A DNA stretch of 9,114 nucleotides from Sedimenticola sp. Lineage in GTDB: Bacteria; Pseudomonadota; Gammaproteobacteria; Chromatiales; Chromatiaceae. The notes under the pieces were generated by a model. The model did no database searches, was not told where the DNA came from, and saw only the letters and a program-made list of their open reading frames with translations. The DNA lies in assembly GCA_027023915.1 (NCBI GenBank), contig JALVUB010000112.1, forward strand, positions 1 through 9,114, written 5' to 3'. This document shows positions 1 through 6,698 of this stretch, piece after piece (the first letter of the stretch is position 1; the number at the start of each line of letters is the position of its first letter). The position numbers and the translations under genes were made by a program.

Positions 1-166
1 GCTCGAGCATCAGGATCTTCTTTCCCTCAAGCCAGGGCTGGTCCAGCAGCGCCAGGGGCACGCGGGTGGTCTTGCCGGAGCCGGGTGGCGCGCAGAGGAG
101 GGCGTGGCCGCGGGCAAGGGCGCGGGCCAGCTCCGGCAGGGCGGTTTCGATGGGAAGCGGGGGCAT
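1..166 (-). CDS. hrpB: ATP-dependent RNA helicase HrpB, N-terminal fragment
   Basis: Only the first 55 codons are in the window; the gene continues past the left edge. The protein begins MPPLPIETALPELARALARG and then shows the helicase motif I (Walker A) APPGSGKTTRVPLALL at residues 26-41, followed by a WLEGKKILMLE segment. This arrangement (an LPI...LP start, APPGxGKTTRVPLALL, then ILMLE leading into motif Ia) is characteristic of the HrpB branch of DEAH-box helicases. The family is cytoplasmic and its exact role is poorly defined; HrpA and HrpB relatives act on RNA. The ATG at 166-164 is preceded by the purine-rich stretch GAGGGG, 9 bases upstream, which lies inside the G/C-rich inverted-repeat element. 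The gene starts 59 bp downstream of the norD stop on the same strand, so some read-through from the nor operon is possible, but there is no functional link to denitrification. Confidence 0.85.
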   Translation of the reverse strand, partial: MPPLPIETALPELARALARGHALLCAPPGSGKTTRVPLALLDQPWLEGKKILMLE

Positions 167-175
167 GGTTTTGAT

Positions 176-211
176 CCCCTCACCCCGACCCCTTTCCCGG
201 AGGGAGAGGGG
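176..211. repeat. G/C-rich inverted-repeat intergenic element
   Basis: The 59-bp gap between norD and hrpB is mostly filled by a C-rich/G-rich element. Arms at 189-198 (CCCCTTTCCC) and 202-211 (GGGAGAGGGG) pair around a 3-base loop, with one G-U wobble when read from the plus strand. It is preceded by a CCCCTCACCCCGA flank. The look (gggagagggg with an adjacent ggggtgagggg) resembles dispersed intergenic elements that I recall from many proteobacterial genomes; this is from memory, not a search. Read in the norD direction the hairpin has a C-A mismatch and no T-tract after it, so it is not a standard intrinsic terminator, though the stem could stabilise the norD mRNA 3' end. It also supplies the Shine-Dalgarno-like bases of hrpB. 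Confidence 0.55.
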
Positions 212-225
212 CTATTGAGCGGGTG

Positions 226-2103
226 TCATTCAGCGGTGAGTCGCGCATAGAGCAGGGGCAGTTCCGCCGGCAGCTCGGCGGGGTTGCGGATCACCACGTA
301 ACCGTTGGTGCCGAAGAGGTGGGGCAGGTAGTCGTTGCCCTTCTCGTCGATGGTGACACAGAAGGGGTGGAAGCCGAGATTGCGCGCCGCCCGCACCGCG
401 TGGCGGGTGTCCTCGATGCCGTAGCGCCCCTCGTACTGGTCCAGGTCGTTGGGCTTGCCGTCGGTGAGGATCAGCAGCAGCCGCCGTCCCGCCCCTTGTG
501 TCTCCAGCACCCGGGTGGCGAAGCGGATGCCGGCGCCCAGGCGGGTGTAGTAGCCGGGCTTGAGGGCAGCGATGCGCCCACGCACGCGGCCACCGTAGCG
601 TTCGTCGAAGTGCTTGATCCGGTGGATGCGGATGGGGTCGCGCTTGCGCGAGGAGAAACCGTAGATGCCGAACCGGTCGCCGGTGGCGGCAAGACTCTCG
701 GCGAAGAGGTAGAGGCTGTCCTGGATCACATCCAGCACCCGGTGGTGGTCGTCGATCCAGGTGTCGGTGGAGAGCGACAGGTCGGCCAGCAGCAGGCAGG
801 CCAGGTCGCGGGCGCCGGCGCGCATCTCGCGGTAGAGGTTGTCCGCCGCCACCCGGCAGCCGCCGGCGCGGTCGGTGCGGTAGCGCAGGTAGGCGTCGAG
901 ATCAACCTCGGCGCCGTCGGGTCGCGCCTTGTACCAGATGCGGGCCGGGGCCAGGGCCTGGAACTGGTTGCGCAGCCGGGTGGCGGTCTTCTTCAGCCGC
1001 TCGGGCAGGGGCACCGGCTCGGCGTCGGCGGCCACCAGCTCCACCGCGCGGCAGTGGTTGGGGATCAGGCGACGCTGCTTCCAGTGCCACTCCGGCAGCA
1101 GGATGCCGTCGTTCAGCACCTGGTCGTCCTCCGACTCCGAGGGGAGGTCGAGATCGAACTTCAGTCTTGTTTTGGCGGCCTTGCCGTGGCGGGTGATGCT
1201 GATGCGGTCGAGGTCGCGCGCCACCTCGTCGGCCCGCTGGTCGTTCTCCTCGTCCTCGGTGCCCCGGTCCACGTGGACATGCTCGCCCCAGGAGAAGATG
1301 TTCTCCATGCGCACGGTAATCAGACCGCGGTCGCTCTCCGGCTGGTCGGCCTCCTCGGCGGACTTGCGCGGCACCGTTTCGAGCTGTTGAGCGGGGCTGC
1401 GGTTGGCCTCGGGGTCGGTGGCGGGCTCGCTGGCCGACATCGCCTGGCTGACCGGTGGATTGGGATGGAGCCAGAGGGGAACGGGCGCCGGCGGTCGCCC
1501 GGCGGGCGGCAGTCGGGCGCGGCTGCCCGGCTCGATGAGGGCAGCGCGGATGGCCTCTTCCTGGGCGCGCTCGTCGGCGGGCAGACGGGCCGGATGGGGG
1601 CGCTGTTGCAGGTGGGCGCGCACCAGGGCCTGGTATTTCTCCCAGAGCCCCGGCCAGTGCTCCAGGGCCGCCAGGGTGAGCTGCTGGTTGTGCTGGAACC
1701 AGGGGGCGGACGGCAGCGCCTGGGCGCCGGCCGCCAGGGCCGCCAGCCAGAGGTAGAGATCGCGGTTGAGGGCGCGCTCGGGAAAGGCGTCGATCCGCGG
1801 CGGCAGGCGCAGGGCGTTGTCGTCCAGCCAGGCCAGGTGGAAACGGCGCTGGGTGCCGGCCACCTTCTGCAGCAGGCTGCGGCGCACGTTCATCTCGCTG
1901 GCGTCGGCGCCGGCCACCTCCAGCGCGCCATCGCCGCCCAGGGCGCGGAACCAGATGCCCAGCAGGTGCTGTATCTCCTCCAACCTTACCGCCGCTTCCG
2001 GGTAGCGTGTTTCGCTGCGGCGGGTTATGAAGCGGTGCCACCAGCTTCCCACCTGCTCTTCCAGCTCGACCAACTCCGCCAGATCTGAAACGCGCCAGGT
2101 CAT
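226..2103 (-). CDS. norD: Nitric oxide reductase activation protein NorD
   Basis: This 625-residue soluble protein is the NorD partner of the NorQ ATPase; together they activate cNOR, with insertion of the non-heme FeB iron the usual model. The C-terminal third is a von Willebrand A domain with a MIDAS metal site: DLSLS at residues 441-445, a TRLG segment at 520-523 that fits the threonine loop, and LTDGKPND at 546-553. The N-terminal half is helical, and residues about 195-300 form a proline-rich then acidic linker. Size is normal for the family. I chose the ATG at 2103-2101 (MTWRVSDLAE) because it overlaps the upstream ferredoxin gene's TGA by 4 bp (ATGA), which implies translational coupling; the reading frame extends 66 codons further upstream, but only inside that gene. 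The Shine-Dalgarno match is weak, consistent with coupling. norD is the last gene of the cluster. Confidence 0.93.
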   Translation of the reverse strand: MTWRVSDLAELVELEEQVGSWWHRFITRRSETRYPEAAVRLEEIQHLLGIWFRALGGDGALEVAGADASEMNVRRSLLQKVAGTQRRFHLAWLDDNALRLPPRIDAFPERALNRDLYLWLAALAAGAQALPSAPWFQHNQQLTLAALEHWPGLWEKYQALVRAHLQQRPHPARLPADERAQEEAIRAALIEPGSRARLPPAGRPPAPVPLWLHPNPPVSQAMSASEPATDPEANRSPAQQLETVPRKSAEEADQPESDRGLITVRMENIFSWGEHVHVDRGTEDEENDQRADEVARDLDRISITRHGKAAKTRLKFDLDLPSESEDDQVLNDGILLPEWHWKQRRLIPNHCRAVELVAADAEPVPLPERLKKTATRLRNQFQALAPARIWYKARPDGAEVDLDAYLRYRTDRAGGCRVAADNLYREMRAGARDLACLLLADLSLSTDTWIDDHHRVLDVIQDSLYLFAESLAATGDRFGIYGFSSRKRDPIRIHRIKHFDERYGGRVRGRIAALKPGYYTRLGAGIRFATRVLETQGAGRRLLLILTDGKPNDLDQYEGRYGIEDTRHAVRAARNLGFHPFCVTIDEKGNDYLPHLFGTNGYVVIRNPAELPAELPLLYARLTAE

Positions 2104-3071
2104 TTTCCGTTGATCTTGTGTTGAGCATATTTGCCGTCCACCCATTTCAGCAGGCTGTGTTTTCCACGCCGTGCTTCCACCTGGCTGCAAGCGACGATGC
2201 ACTCGCTGCACTGGGTGCAGGTGAACATCTTGCGCTTGAGGGTGCGTGGCTTCAATCGCTGGGGGCATGCGTTGTCGCAAGCGTTGTTGCAGGCTTTGCA
2301 CTCCCCCGCCCGGCGCCGGTCGAATCCCACCACCATGGCCTTGCGGTTTGCCATCCAGGCCAGGCTCTGGAAAAGGCCCACGGCGCAGCCGAAGCGGCAG
2401 AAGAGGTGGCGGGCGAAGGCGAACTCGATGGCGAGGACCACCGTGGCCGCGACTAGAAAGCGCGTCTGGTTGGGGGTGAGGGCGCCGTGCAGCAGGTTGT
2501 GGTAGATCTCCCGCGGCGGCAGCAGGTAGGTGAGAAAGGAAACCGCCCAGAGAAAGGCGAAGCCGAGGATGGCGGCTATCGTGGCAATCCAGTACCAGCG
2601 GCTCAGCGGTCGGCGGCTGCCGTCGGCCCGTTCACGCGGCAGGGGCGCCTTCTCCCACAGGCTGGGCCTGCCGCTGGCGCGCAGCATCAGGGCGTTGACC
2701 GCCTCCACCACCGAGAAGTGGGGGCAGAGCCAGCCGCAGTAAAGGCGTCCCCAGCGCCAGGCCACCCACAGCAGCAGGATGCCGGTGCCCAGCACCGGCA
2801 GCATTGCCTTCCAGACCAGGTTCCAGGTGAGCTGCCCCAGGGAGATGAGCCCGGCGCGGTATTCGGGGAAGCCCAGGGTCCAGTCCATGCCAAAGAGGAT
2901 CAGGTTGTTCTTTTCCAGGTCGAAGCGGAAGATGTCCAGCGGCGGTGCCAGCACGAAAAGGGCGAAGAAAGCGATCTTGAACAGCAGGCGCCGCCGCCGC
3001 AGGCGCAGGCCGGCATTGGCGCCGAGCGTATCGGTTTGGAGTGGTGCGGAAAAAGCGGTCTCCCCGGACAT
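2100..3071 (-). CDS. CcoG/NapH-like polytopic membrane 4Fe-4S ferredoxin in nor cluster
   Basis: A 323-residue membrane protein with about four hydrophobic segments (roughly 30-48, 87-106, 159-183 and 205-221). The segment FDLEKNNLILFG (about 50-61) followed by GRLYCGWLCP (108-117) resembles the N-terminal half of CcoG/FixG. Cysteines form CGWLCP (C112, C116), CRFGC (C225, C229), CxxCxxxCxxxCP (C258, C261, C265, C269) and CxxCxxCxxxC (C285, C288, C291, C295). The last two groups can hold two [4Fe-4S] clusters. It lacks the C-terminal periplasmic domain of full-length CcoG (about 470 residues) and is closer in size to NapH. The ATG at 3071 follows the preceding stop by 6 bp, with a Shine-Dalgarno GAAGGG that runs through that stop. 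Its own stop overlaps the norD start. The likely role is membrane electron transfer supporting NOR maturation or activity; the exact function is unknown. The family call is firm, the role is inferred. Confidence 0.85.
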   Translation of the reverse strand: MSGETAFSAPLQTDTLGANAGLRLRRRRLLFKIAFFALFVLAPPLDIFRFDLEKNNLILFGMDWTLGFPEYRAGLISLGQLTWNLVWKAMLPVLGTGILLLWVAWRWGRLYCGWLCPHFSVVEAVNALMLRASGRPSLWEKAPLPRERADGSRRPLSRWYWIATIAAILGFAFLWAVSFLTYLLPPREIYHNLLHGALTPNQTRFLVAATVVLAIEFAFARHLFCRFGCAVGLFQSLAWMANRKAMVVGFDRRRAGECKACNNACDNACPQRLKPRTLKRKMFTCTQCSECIVACSQVEARRGKHSLLKWVDGKYAQHKINGK

Positions 3072-3077
3072 GGCCCT

Positions 3078-3482
3078 TCAGAGAAAACGCCCCAGCAAGG
3101 GGTAGCGGTAGCACTGACCGGAAATGGCTTTGGTCAGCCCCAGCAGGCCGGGGACGGTGAAGGGCAGCAACACCAGCAGGGTGTAGACCTCCAACGCCAC
3201 CAGGCTGTGGATGCTCACCAGGTTGTCCAGGCTGCTGTAGCCGCCGCTCAGCCAGGCGGCCAGGTTGATGAGCAGGAAGAGCGCGGTGCTCACCAGGGCG
3301 GTGATGAGCGGCTGCTTGAGGTGGCACTCGACGATGAGGTGGGGGGTGTTGCGGTGGCGCAGGTAGAGATAGACCAGTACCAGCAGCGGGATGCCCGGGA
3401 ACAGAAGATTCAGCAGAAAGAGCCCCTCGCCGGCGACGGCCAGGCCCTTGCCCTTGGTCTTGTCGCTTTGTGGCTTGTTCAT
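3078..3482 (-). CDS. Small DUF4870-like membrane protein in nor cluster
   Basis: A 134-residue protein with three predicted membrane segments (about 21-41, 58-78 and 92-115) after a lysine-rich N-terminus. The layout (first helix pair, a histidine around HLIVECHLKQP at 48-58, and a C-terminal GLLGLTKAISGQCYRYPLLG at 112-131) looks like DUF4870/Tic20-type proteins, which commonly end in an aikA..Gx.yrYP motif. I cannot confirm this without a profile search. No catalytic motif is visible. The ATG at 3482-3480 overlaps the norQ stop as ATGA, and a GAGGAG Shine-Dalgarno lies 10 bases upstream inside norQ. The gene is tightly embedded between norQ and the ferredoxin, so it is probably co-translated and works in the membrane with the NOR assembly proteins. 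Function unknown. Confidence 0.75.
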   Translation of the reverse strand: MNKPQSDKTKGKGLAVAGEGLFLLNLLFPGIPLLVLVYLYLRHRNTPHLIVECHLKQPLITALVSTALFLLINLAAWLSGGYSSLDNLVSIHSLVALEVYTLLVLLPFTVPGLLGLTKAISGQCYRYPLLGRFL

Positions 3483-4285
3483 GGTGCTGCTTCTCCTCGG
3501 GGAAAGCTGACAGCGATGATCTCGTTGAGCGCCTTGAGTGTCTCCTCGTCGTCGGTGAGCGGCTCGGCCAGGGCGGCGCGGCAGGCCTCGCCGGCGGGGA
3601 CGCCGCTGCGCATGAGGCGGGCGGCGTAGATCAGCAGCCGGGTTGAGGCGGCCTCCTCCAGGTCGTGGTCCTTGAGCACCCGCAGCGAGCCGGCCAGCTT
3701 CACCAGGGCGCCGGCGGTCTTTTCGTCGATGCCGCTCTCTTCCACCAGGATACGCCTTTCCAGATCGGGTTCGGGAAAATTGAAGCTCAGCCCTACGAAA
3801 CGCTGGCGGGTGGAGGGCTTCATCCCCTTGAGCAGGTTCTGGTAGCCGGGGTTGTAGGAGACCACCAGCATGAACTCCGGTGGCGCCTTCAACACCTCGC
3901 CGGTGCGCTCCAGGGGCAGGATGCGGCGGTCGTCGGTGAGCGGGTGGATCACCACGGTGGTGTCCTTGCGCGCCTCCACCACCTCATCCAGGTAGCAGAT
4001 GGCGCCCTCGCGCACCGCCCGCGTGAGGGGGCCGTCCACCCAGAAGGTGCCGCTGTCACCGATGAGGTGGCGGCCCACCAGGTCGGCGGCGGTGAGGTCG
4101 TCGTGGCAGGAGACGGTGTAGAGGGGACGTCCCAGCCGCGCCGCCATGTGCTCGATGAAGCGTGTTTTTCCGCACCCCGTGGGGCCTTTTATCATCACCG
4201 GCAGCCGGTTGCGCCAAGCCTGCTCAAACAGGCTGATCTCATTGCCCTGGGGCAGATAGAAAGGGATGTCACGTTTGTTGCTCAA
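3479..4285 (-). CDS. norQ: NorQ, MoxR-family AAA+ ATPase for NOR activation
   Basis: A 268-residue cytoplasmic ATPase of the NorQ/CbbQ group in the MoxR AAA+ family. It uses ATP hydrolysis, with NorD, to activate NorCB. Walker A is GPTGCGKT at residues 34-41. Walker B is AICYLDE with D100 and E101. Sensor 1 is N145 in SYNPGYQN, followed by STRQRF (158-163), which carries the arginine-finger candidates, and a sensor 2 region near STRLL (214-218). The length matches the family (about 260-270). The start codon is TTG at 4285-4283, supported by a GGAG Shine-Dalgarno 6 bases upstream and an in-frame TAA, the norF stop, 18 bases upstream. The stop overlaps the next gene's ATG by 4 bp. It sits directly after norF in the accessory part of the operon. 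Confidence 0.95.
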   Translation of the reverse strand: MSNKRDIPFYLPQGNEISLFEQAWRNRLPVMIKGPTGCGKTRFIEHMAARLGRPLYTVSCHDDLTAADLVGRHLIGDSGTFWVDGPLTRAVREGAICYLDEVVEARKDTTVVIHPLTDDRRILPLERTGEVLKAPPEFMLVVSYNPGYQNLLKGMKPSTRQRFVGLSFNFPEPDLERRILVEESGIDEKTAGALVKLAGSLRVLKDHDLEEAASTRLLIYAARLMRSGVPAGEACRAALAEPLTDDEETLKALNEIIAVSFPRGEAAP

Positions 4286-4303
4286 AAGTTTCTCCAGGTG
4301 TGA

Positions 4304-4582
4304 TTACACCGTCTGCCAAAAGGCGCTGGAGATGAGGATACCCACCAACAGCAGCCAGGTGAAGACCACCCAGCGCCAGGGGCCAGCCACTTGTTTCAGA
4401 CCCATGAAATAGTCGCCGATAAGTTGGCCCTTGAGCAAGGCGAAGCCAAACACCAGAAAGGCGAAGAAACGGCCGGAAAAATGGTTGACCCCAACCAGCC
4501 ATGTAATGAAAGTGAGCGACAGCAGCACCACATAAACCCAGGTACAGGGGCGGAAAAGATGTCTGGCGCGGGTTTCGTTCAT
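4304..4582 (-). CDS. norF: NorF-like cytochrome c oxidase subunit IV-type membrane protein
   Basis: A 92-residue hydrophobic protein with three membrane segments (about 14-31, 37-53 and 70-88). The pattern FFAFLVFGFALLKGQLIGDYFMGLK at its centre matches the prokaryotic oxidase subunit IV family (COX4_pro), to which NorF belongs. NorF is an accessory protein of cNOR that increases activity without being part of the purified NorBC enzyme. The ATG at 4582-4580 begins 5 bp after the norE TGA, so the two are probably translated together. The same frame is open upstream as far as about 5233, but that stretch is antisense-like sequence overlapping norE in another frame and does not encode a membrane protein. 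The NorF name rests on size, fold pattern and position between norE and norQ. Confidence 0.85.
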   Translation of the reverse strand: MNETRARHLFRPCTWVYVVLLSLTFITWLVGVNHFSGRFFAFLVFGFALLKGQLIGDYFMGLKQVAGPWRWVVFTWLLLVGILISSAFWQTV

Positions 4583-4587
4583 GATTG

Positions 4588-5160
4588 TCACCGCATCACG
4601 TAAACAAGGGGGAAAAGGATCATCCACACCAGGTCCACCATGTGCCAGTAGCTGGCGCCGGTTTCCACGCCGGTGTGCTCGGCGGCGCTGTAGCCGCCCC
4701 GGTGGGCCTTCAATGCCACCGCCAGCAGAATAATCATGCCCAACACCACGTGCAGGAAGTGGAAGAAGGTGAGGGAGAGATAAAACATATAGAAAGTGTT
4801 GGTGCCGAGATTGACCCCCATGGAGAAGTGGTGGTGATACTCGGCGCCTTTCACCACCAGGAACAGCAGCCCCATCGCCAGCGCCGCCAGAAGCCAGCGG
4901 AAACAGGCCTGGCTGTTGTCGGCGCGGATGGCGGCCACCGCCCGCACCACGAAATAACTGCTGGTGATGAGCGCCAGGGTGTTGATGAGGGCGGCGTTGC
5001 GGTTCAGAGTGAGTTGATAAGTGTCGAACTGCGCCACATGGTGAGCGCGGGTGAAGGCGTAGGTGGCGAAAAAGACGCCGAATACCAGCAGTTCCGCCAT
5101 GATGAAGATCCAGATCACCAGGTCGCCAGGCGGCCAGCGCGGTTTTTTCGTCTCGCTCAT
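4588..5160 (-). CDS. norE: NorE, heme-copper oxidase subunit III-like protein
   Basis: A 190-residue membrane protein with five hydrophobic segments (about 14-33, 58-78, 87-104, 124-150 and 172-188). Subunit III signatures are KGAEYHHHF at 104-112, the HFLHVVLGMI helix at 134-143 and YWHMVDLVWMILFPLVY at 171-187. NorE is an accessory factor for cNOR in the cytoplasmic membrane; its loss usually lowers but does not abolish NO reduction. I placed the start at ATG 5160-5158 because GGAG lies 4 bases upstream (GGAGAATC then ATG) and MSETKKPRWPPGDLVIW is a natural N-terminus. A longer frame to 5241 would read through the terminator stem. The gene begins only 17 bp after the T-tract of the norB terminator. 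Confidence 0.92.
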   Translation of the reverse strand: MSETKKPRWPPGDLVIWIFIMAELLVFGVFFATYAFTRAHHVAQFDTYQLTLNRNAALINTLALITSSYFVVRAVAAIRADNSQACFRWLLAALAMGLLFLVVKGAEYHHHFSMGVNLGTNTFYMFYLSLTFFHFLHVVLGMIILLAVALKAHRGGYSAAEHTGVETGASYWHMVDLVWMILFPLVYVMR

Positions 5161-5176
5161 GATTCTCCAGCGCTTC

Positions 5177-5209
5177 AAAAAACGGGGCGGATGATCGCTC
5201 ATCCGCCCC
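5177..5209 (-). terminator. Intrinsic terminator/attenuator between norB and norE
   Basis: On the minus strand a perfect 11-bp stem, GGGGCGGATGA (5209-5199) with TCATCCGCCCC (5194-5184), closes on a 4-base loop and is followed, after one G, by six T residues (5182-5177). This is a textbook rho-independent terminator. It lies 52 bp after the norB stop and 16 bp before the norE start. A smaller inverted repeat, GACCGG/CCGGTC (5244-5249 and 5258-5263), overlaps the norB stop codon. No promoter is obvious between the terminator and norE, where there is no room for one, so norE and later genes probably depend on partial read-through. Confidence 0.88.
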
Positions 5210-5261
5210 CTTGGATGCCATGGCAATTCGCAACCGGGCAAACGACCGGCGCGAATACCGG

Positions 5262-6668
5262 TCAGGCAGTCACCACTTCCTCACCGTCCGTCTTGGCTTC
5301 AGCTTCCTTGGCGCCGACGAAGAAGCTGGCGATATAGACAACCAGGCCGATGAGAAAGACCAAGCCCGTCAGCTCACGCAGGTCGTAGAAAAGCACGATT
5401 TTCGATTGAGCTTCCATGAACGGCATGGGATTGTCGGAGAAACGCTGCAGATAGACCTGCAAAATACCTGCCGCGGTGAGGAACAGCGTGATGAACACAA
5501 TGGAGATGGTCATCAGCCAGAAACCCCACATCTCCCATACCTGCGAGCGGTTGCTGTTGGCAGCCTCGCGGCCACGCAGCAGCGGCATGGCGTAGGAGAT
5601 CATCGCCAGGTTTATCATCACGTAAGCGCCGTAGAAAGCCATGTGACCGTGAGCGGCGGTGATCTGGGTGCCGTGGGTGTAGTAGTTCACCGGTGCCAGG
5701 GTGTGCAGGAAGCCCCACACGCCGGCGCCGAGGAAGGCCATCACCGCGGTGCCCAGGGCCCAGAGCACGGCTGCCTTGTTGGGATGGTTGCGGCGGCGCT
5801 TGTTCACCATGTTGAAGGCGAACACCGTCATCATGAAGAAGGGAATGGGCTCCATGGCGGAGAAGATGGAACCCCACCACTGCCAGAACTCGGGGGTGCC
5901 GATCCAGTAGTAGTGGTGACCCGTGCCCACGATGCCGGTGATGAGGGTCATGGCGATGATGACGTAGAGCCACTTCTCGATCACCTCGCGGTCCACTCCG
6001 GTGGTCTTGATGAGGATGAAGGCGAGGATGGAGCCCAGGATCAGCTCCCAGACGCCTTCCACCCAGAGGTGAACCACCCACCACCAGTAGTATTTGTCCC
6101 AAACAAGGTTGGTGGGGTTGAAGAAGGAGAAGAGGAAGAATACCGCCAGGCCGGTGAGGCCCATCATCAGCACCAGGTTGATGACGGTCTTGCGTCCCTT
6201 GAGGATGGTGAGCCCTATATTGGCCAGGAAGGCCAGGGCCACCACCACGATGCCCAGCTTGGTGATGGTGGGCTGTTCAAGGAACTCACGCCCCATGGTG
6301 GGCCACAGCTCGTTGTGAGTGAGTTTTGCCAGATCGGCGTAGGGCAGGAAGATATAGCCCAGGATGGTGGCGGCGCCGGCGGCGAGAAAGATCCAGAACA
6401 TCAGCCTGGCCAGCCAGGGCATCACCAGGTCGGTCTCCGCCTCTTCCGGCACCAGATAGTAGGCCGCGCCCATGAAGCCGAAAATCAGCCAAACGATGAG
6501 CAGGTTTGTATGAACGGCCCGTGCCTGGTTGAAAGGTAGCTGGGGAAAGAGAAAGTCGCCCCAGATGTATTGCGCGCCGATAATCAGGCCGAACAGGATC
6601 TGACCCACGAACAGCCCGATGGCCGCAATGAAGTAGAGCTTTGCGACTTGCTGTGATTGATATTTCAT
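5262..6668 (-). CDS. norB: Nitric oxide reductase large subunit NorB (cNOR)
   Basis: This 468-residue integral membrane subunit reduces two NO to N2O at a heme b3/non-heme iron centre. The expected ligands are all present, at a constant offset of 7 from the Pseudomonas aeruginosa numbering as I recall it: H53 and H342 for low-spin heme b, H340 for heme b3, and H200, H251, H252 with E204 for FeB. The supporting glutamates E208 and E273 are also present. Motifs are RAVHTN (50-55), HLWVEGVWEL (200-209), GTGHHYYW (248-255) and AAHGHMAFYG (338-347). There are about 12 membrane helices. The protein is the short NorC-dependent form, without the N-terminal extension of quinol-dependent qNOR. The ATG at 6668 has an AGGAG Shine-Dalgarno 7 bases upstream and follows norC by 30 bp, so norCB is one unit. 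Confidence 0.98.
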   Translation of the reverse strand: MKYQSQQVAKLYFIAAIGLFVGQILFGLIIGAQYIWGDFLFPQLPFNQARAVHTNLLIVWLIFGFMGAAYYLVPEEAETDLVMPWLARLMFWIFLAAGAATILGYIFLPYADLAKLTHNELWPTMGREFLEQPTITKLGIVVVALAFLANIGLTILKGRKTVINLVLMMGLTGLAVFFLFSFFNPTNLVWDKYYWWWVVHLWVEGVWELILGSILAFILIKTTGVDREVIEKWLYVIIAMTLITGIVGTGHHYYWIGTPEFWQWWGSIFSAMEPIPFFMMTVFAFNMVNKRRRNHPNKAAVLWALGTAVMAFLGAGVWGFLHTLAPVNYYTHGTQITAAHGHMAFYGAYVMINLAMISYAMPLLRGREAANSNRSQVWEMWGFWLMTISIVFITLFLTAAGILQVYLQRFSDNPMPFMEAQSKIVLFYDLRELTGLVFLIGLVVYIASFFVGAKEAEAKTDGEEVVTA

Positions 6669-6698
6669 GACTGTGCTCCTGAAAAAACTGTTGGTGGA

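Noticed and set aside
223..2088. A 621-codon open frame on the plus strand opposite norD.
   Set aside because: It is antisense to norD, made of Val/Gly/Ala/Gln-rich sequence with no recognisable domain. Long shadow frames are common in GC-rich genes, and norD shows MIDAS motifs on the other strand.
2104..2301. A 66-codon N-terminal extension of norD.
   Set aside because: It lies wholly inside the ferredoxin gene in another frame, and the ATGA overlap at 2100-2103 explains the start.
2977..3010. A GCC/CGC-rich run that looks like a triplet repeat.
   Set aside because: It encodes the arginine-rich cytoplasmic lead (residues about 22-29) before the first membrane segment of the ferredoxin and is not a regular tandem array.
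2487..3629. A 380-codon plus-strand frame across the ferredoxin, the small membrane protein and part of norQ.
   Set aside because: It spans three well-supported opposite-strand genes and is glutamine/glycine-rich with no motif.
5161..5241. A 27-codon N-terminal extension of norE.
   Set aside because: It would be translated through the terminator stem, while ATG 5160 has a good Shine-Dalgarno and a natural N-terminus.
5211..6539. A 442-codon plus-strand frame rich in His, Glu and Gly, opposite norB.
   Set aside because: The histidine-rich look comes from reading norB membrane codons backwards. NorB has all metal ligands in its own frame.
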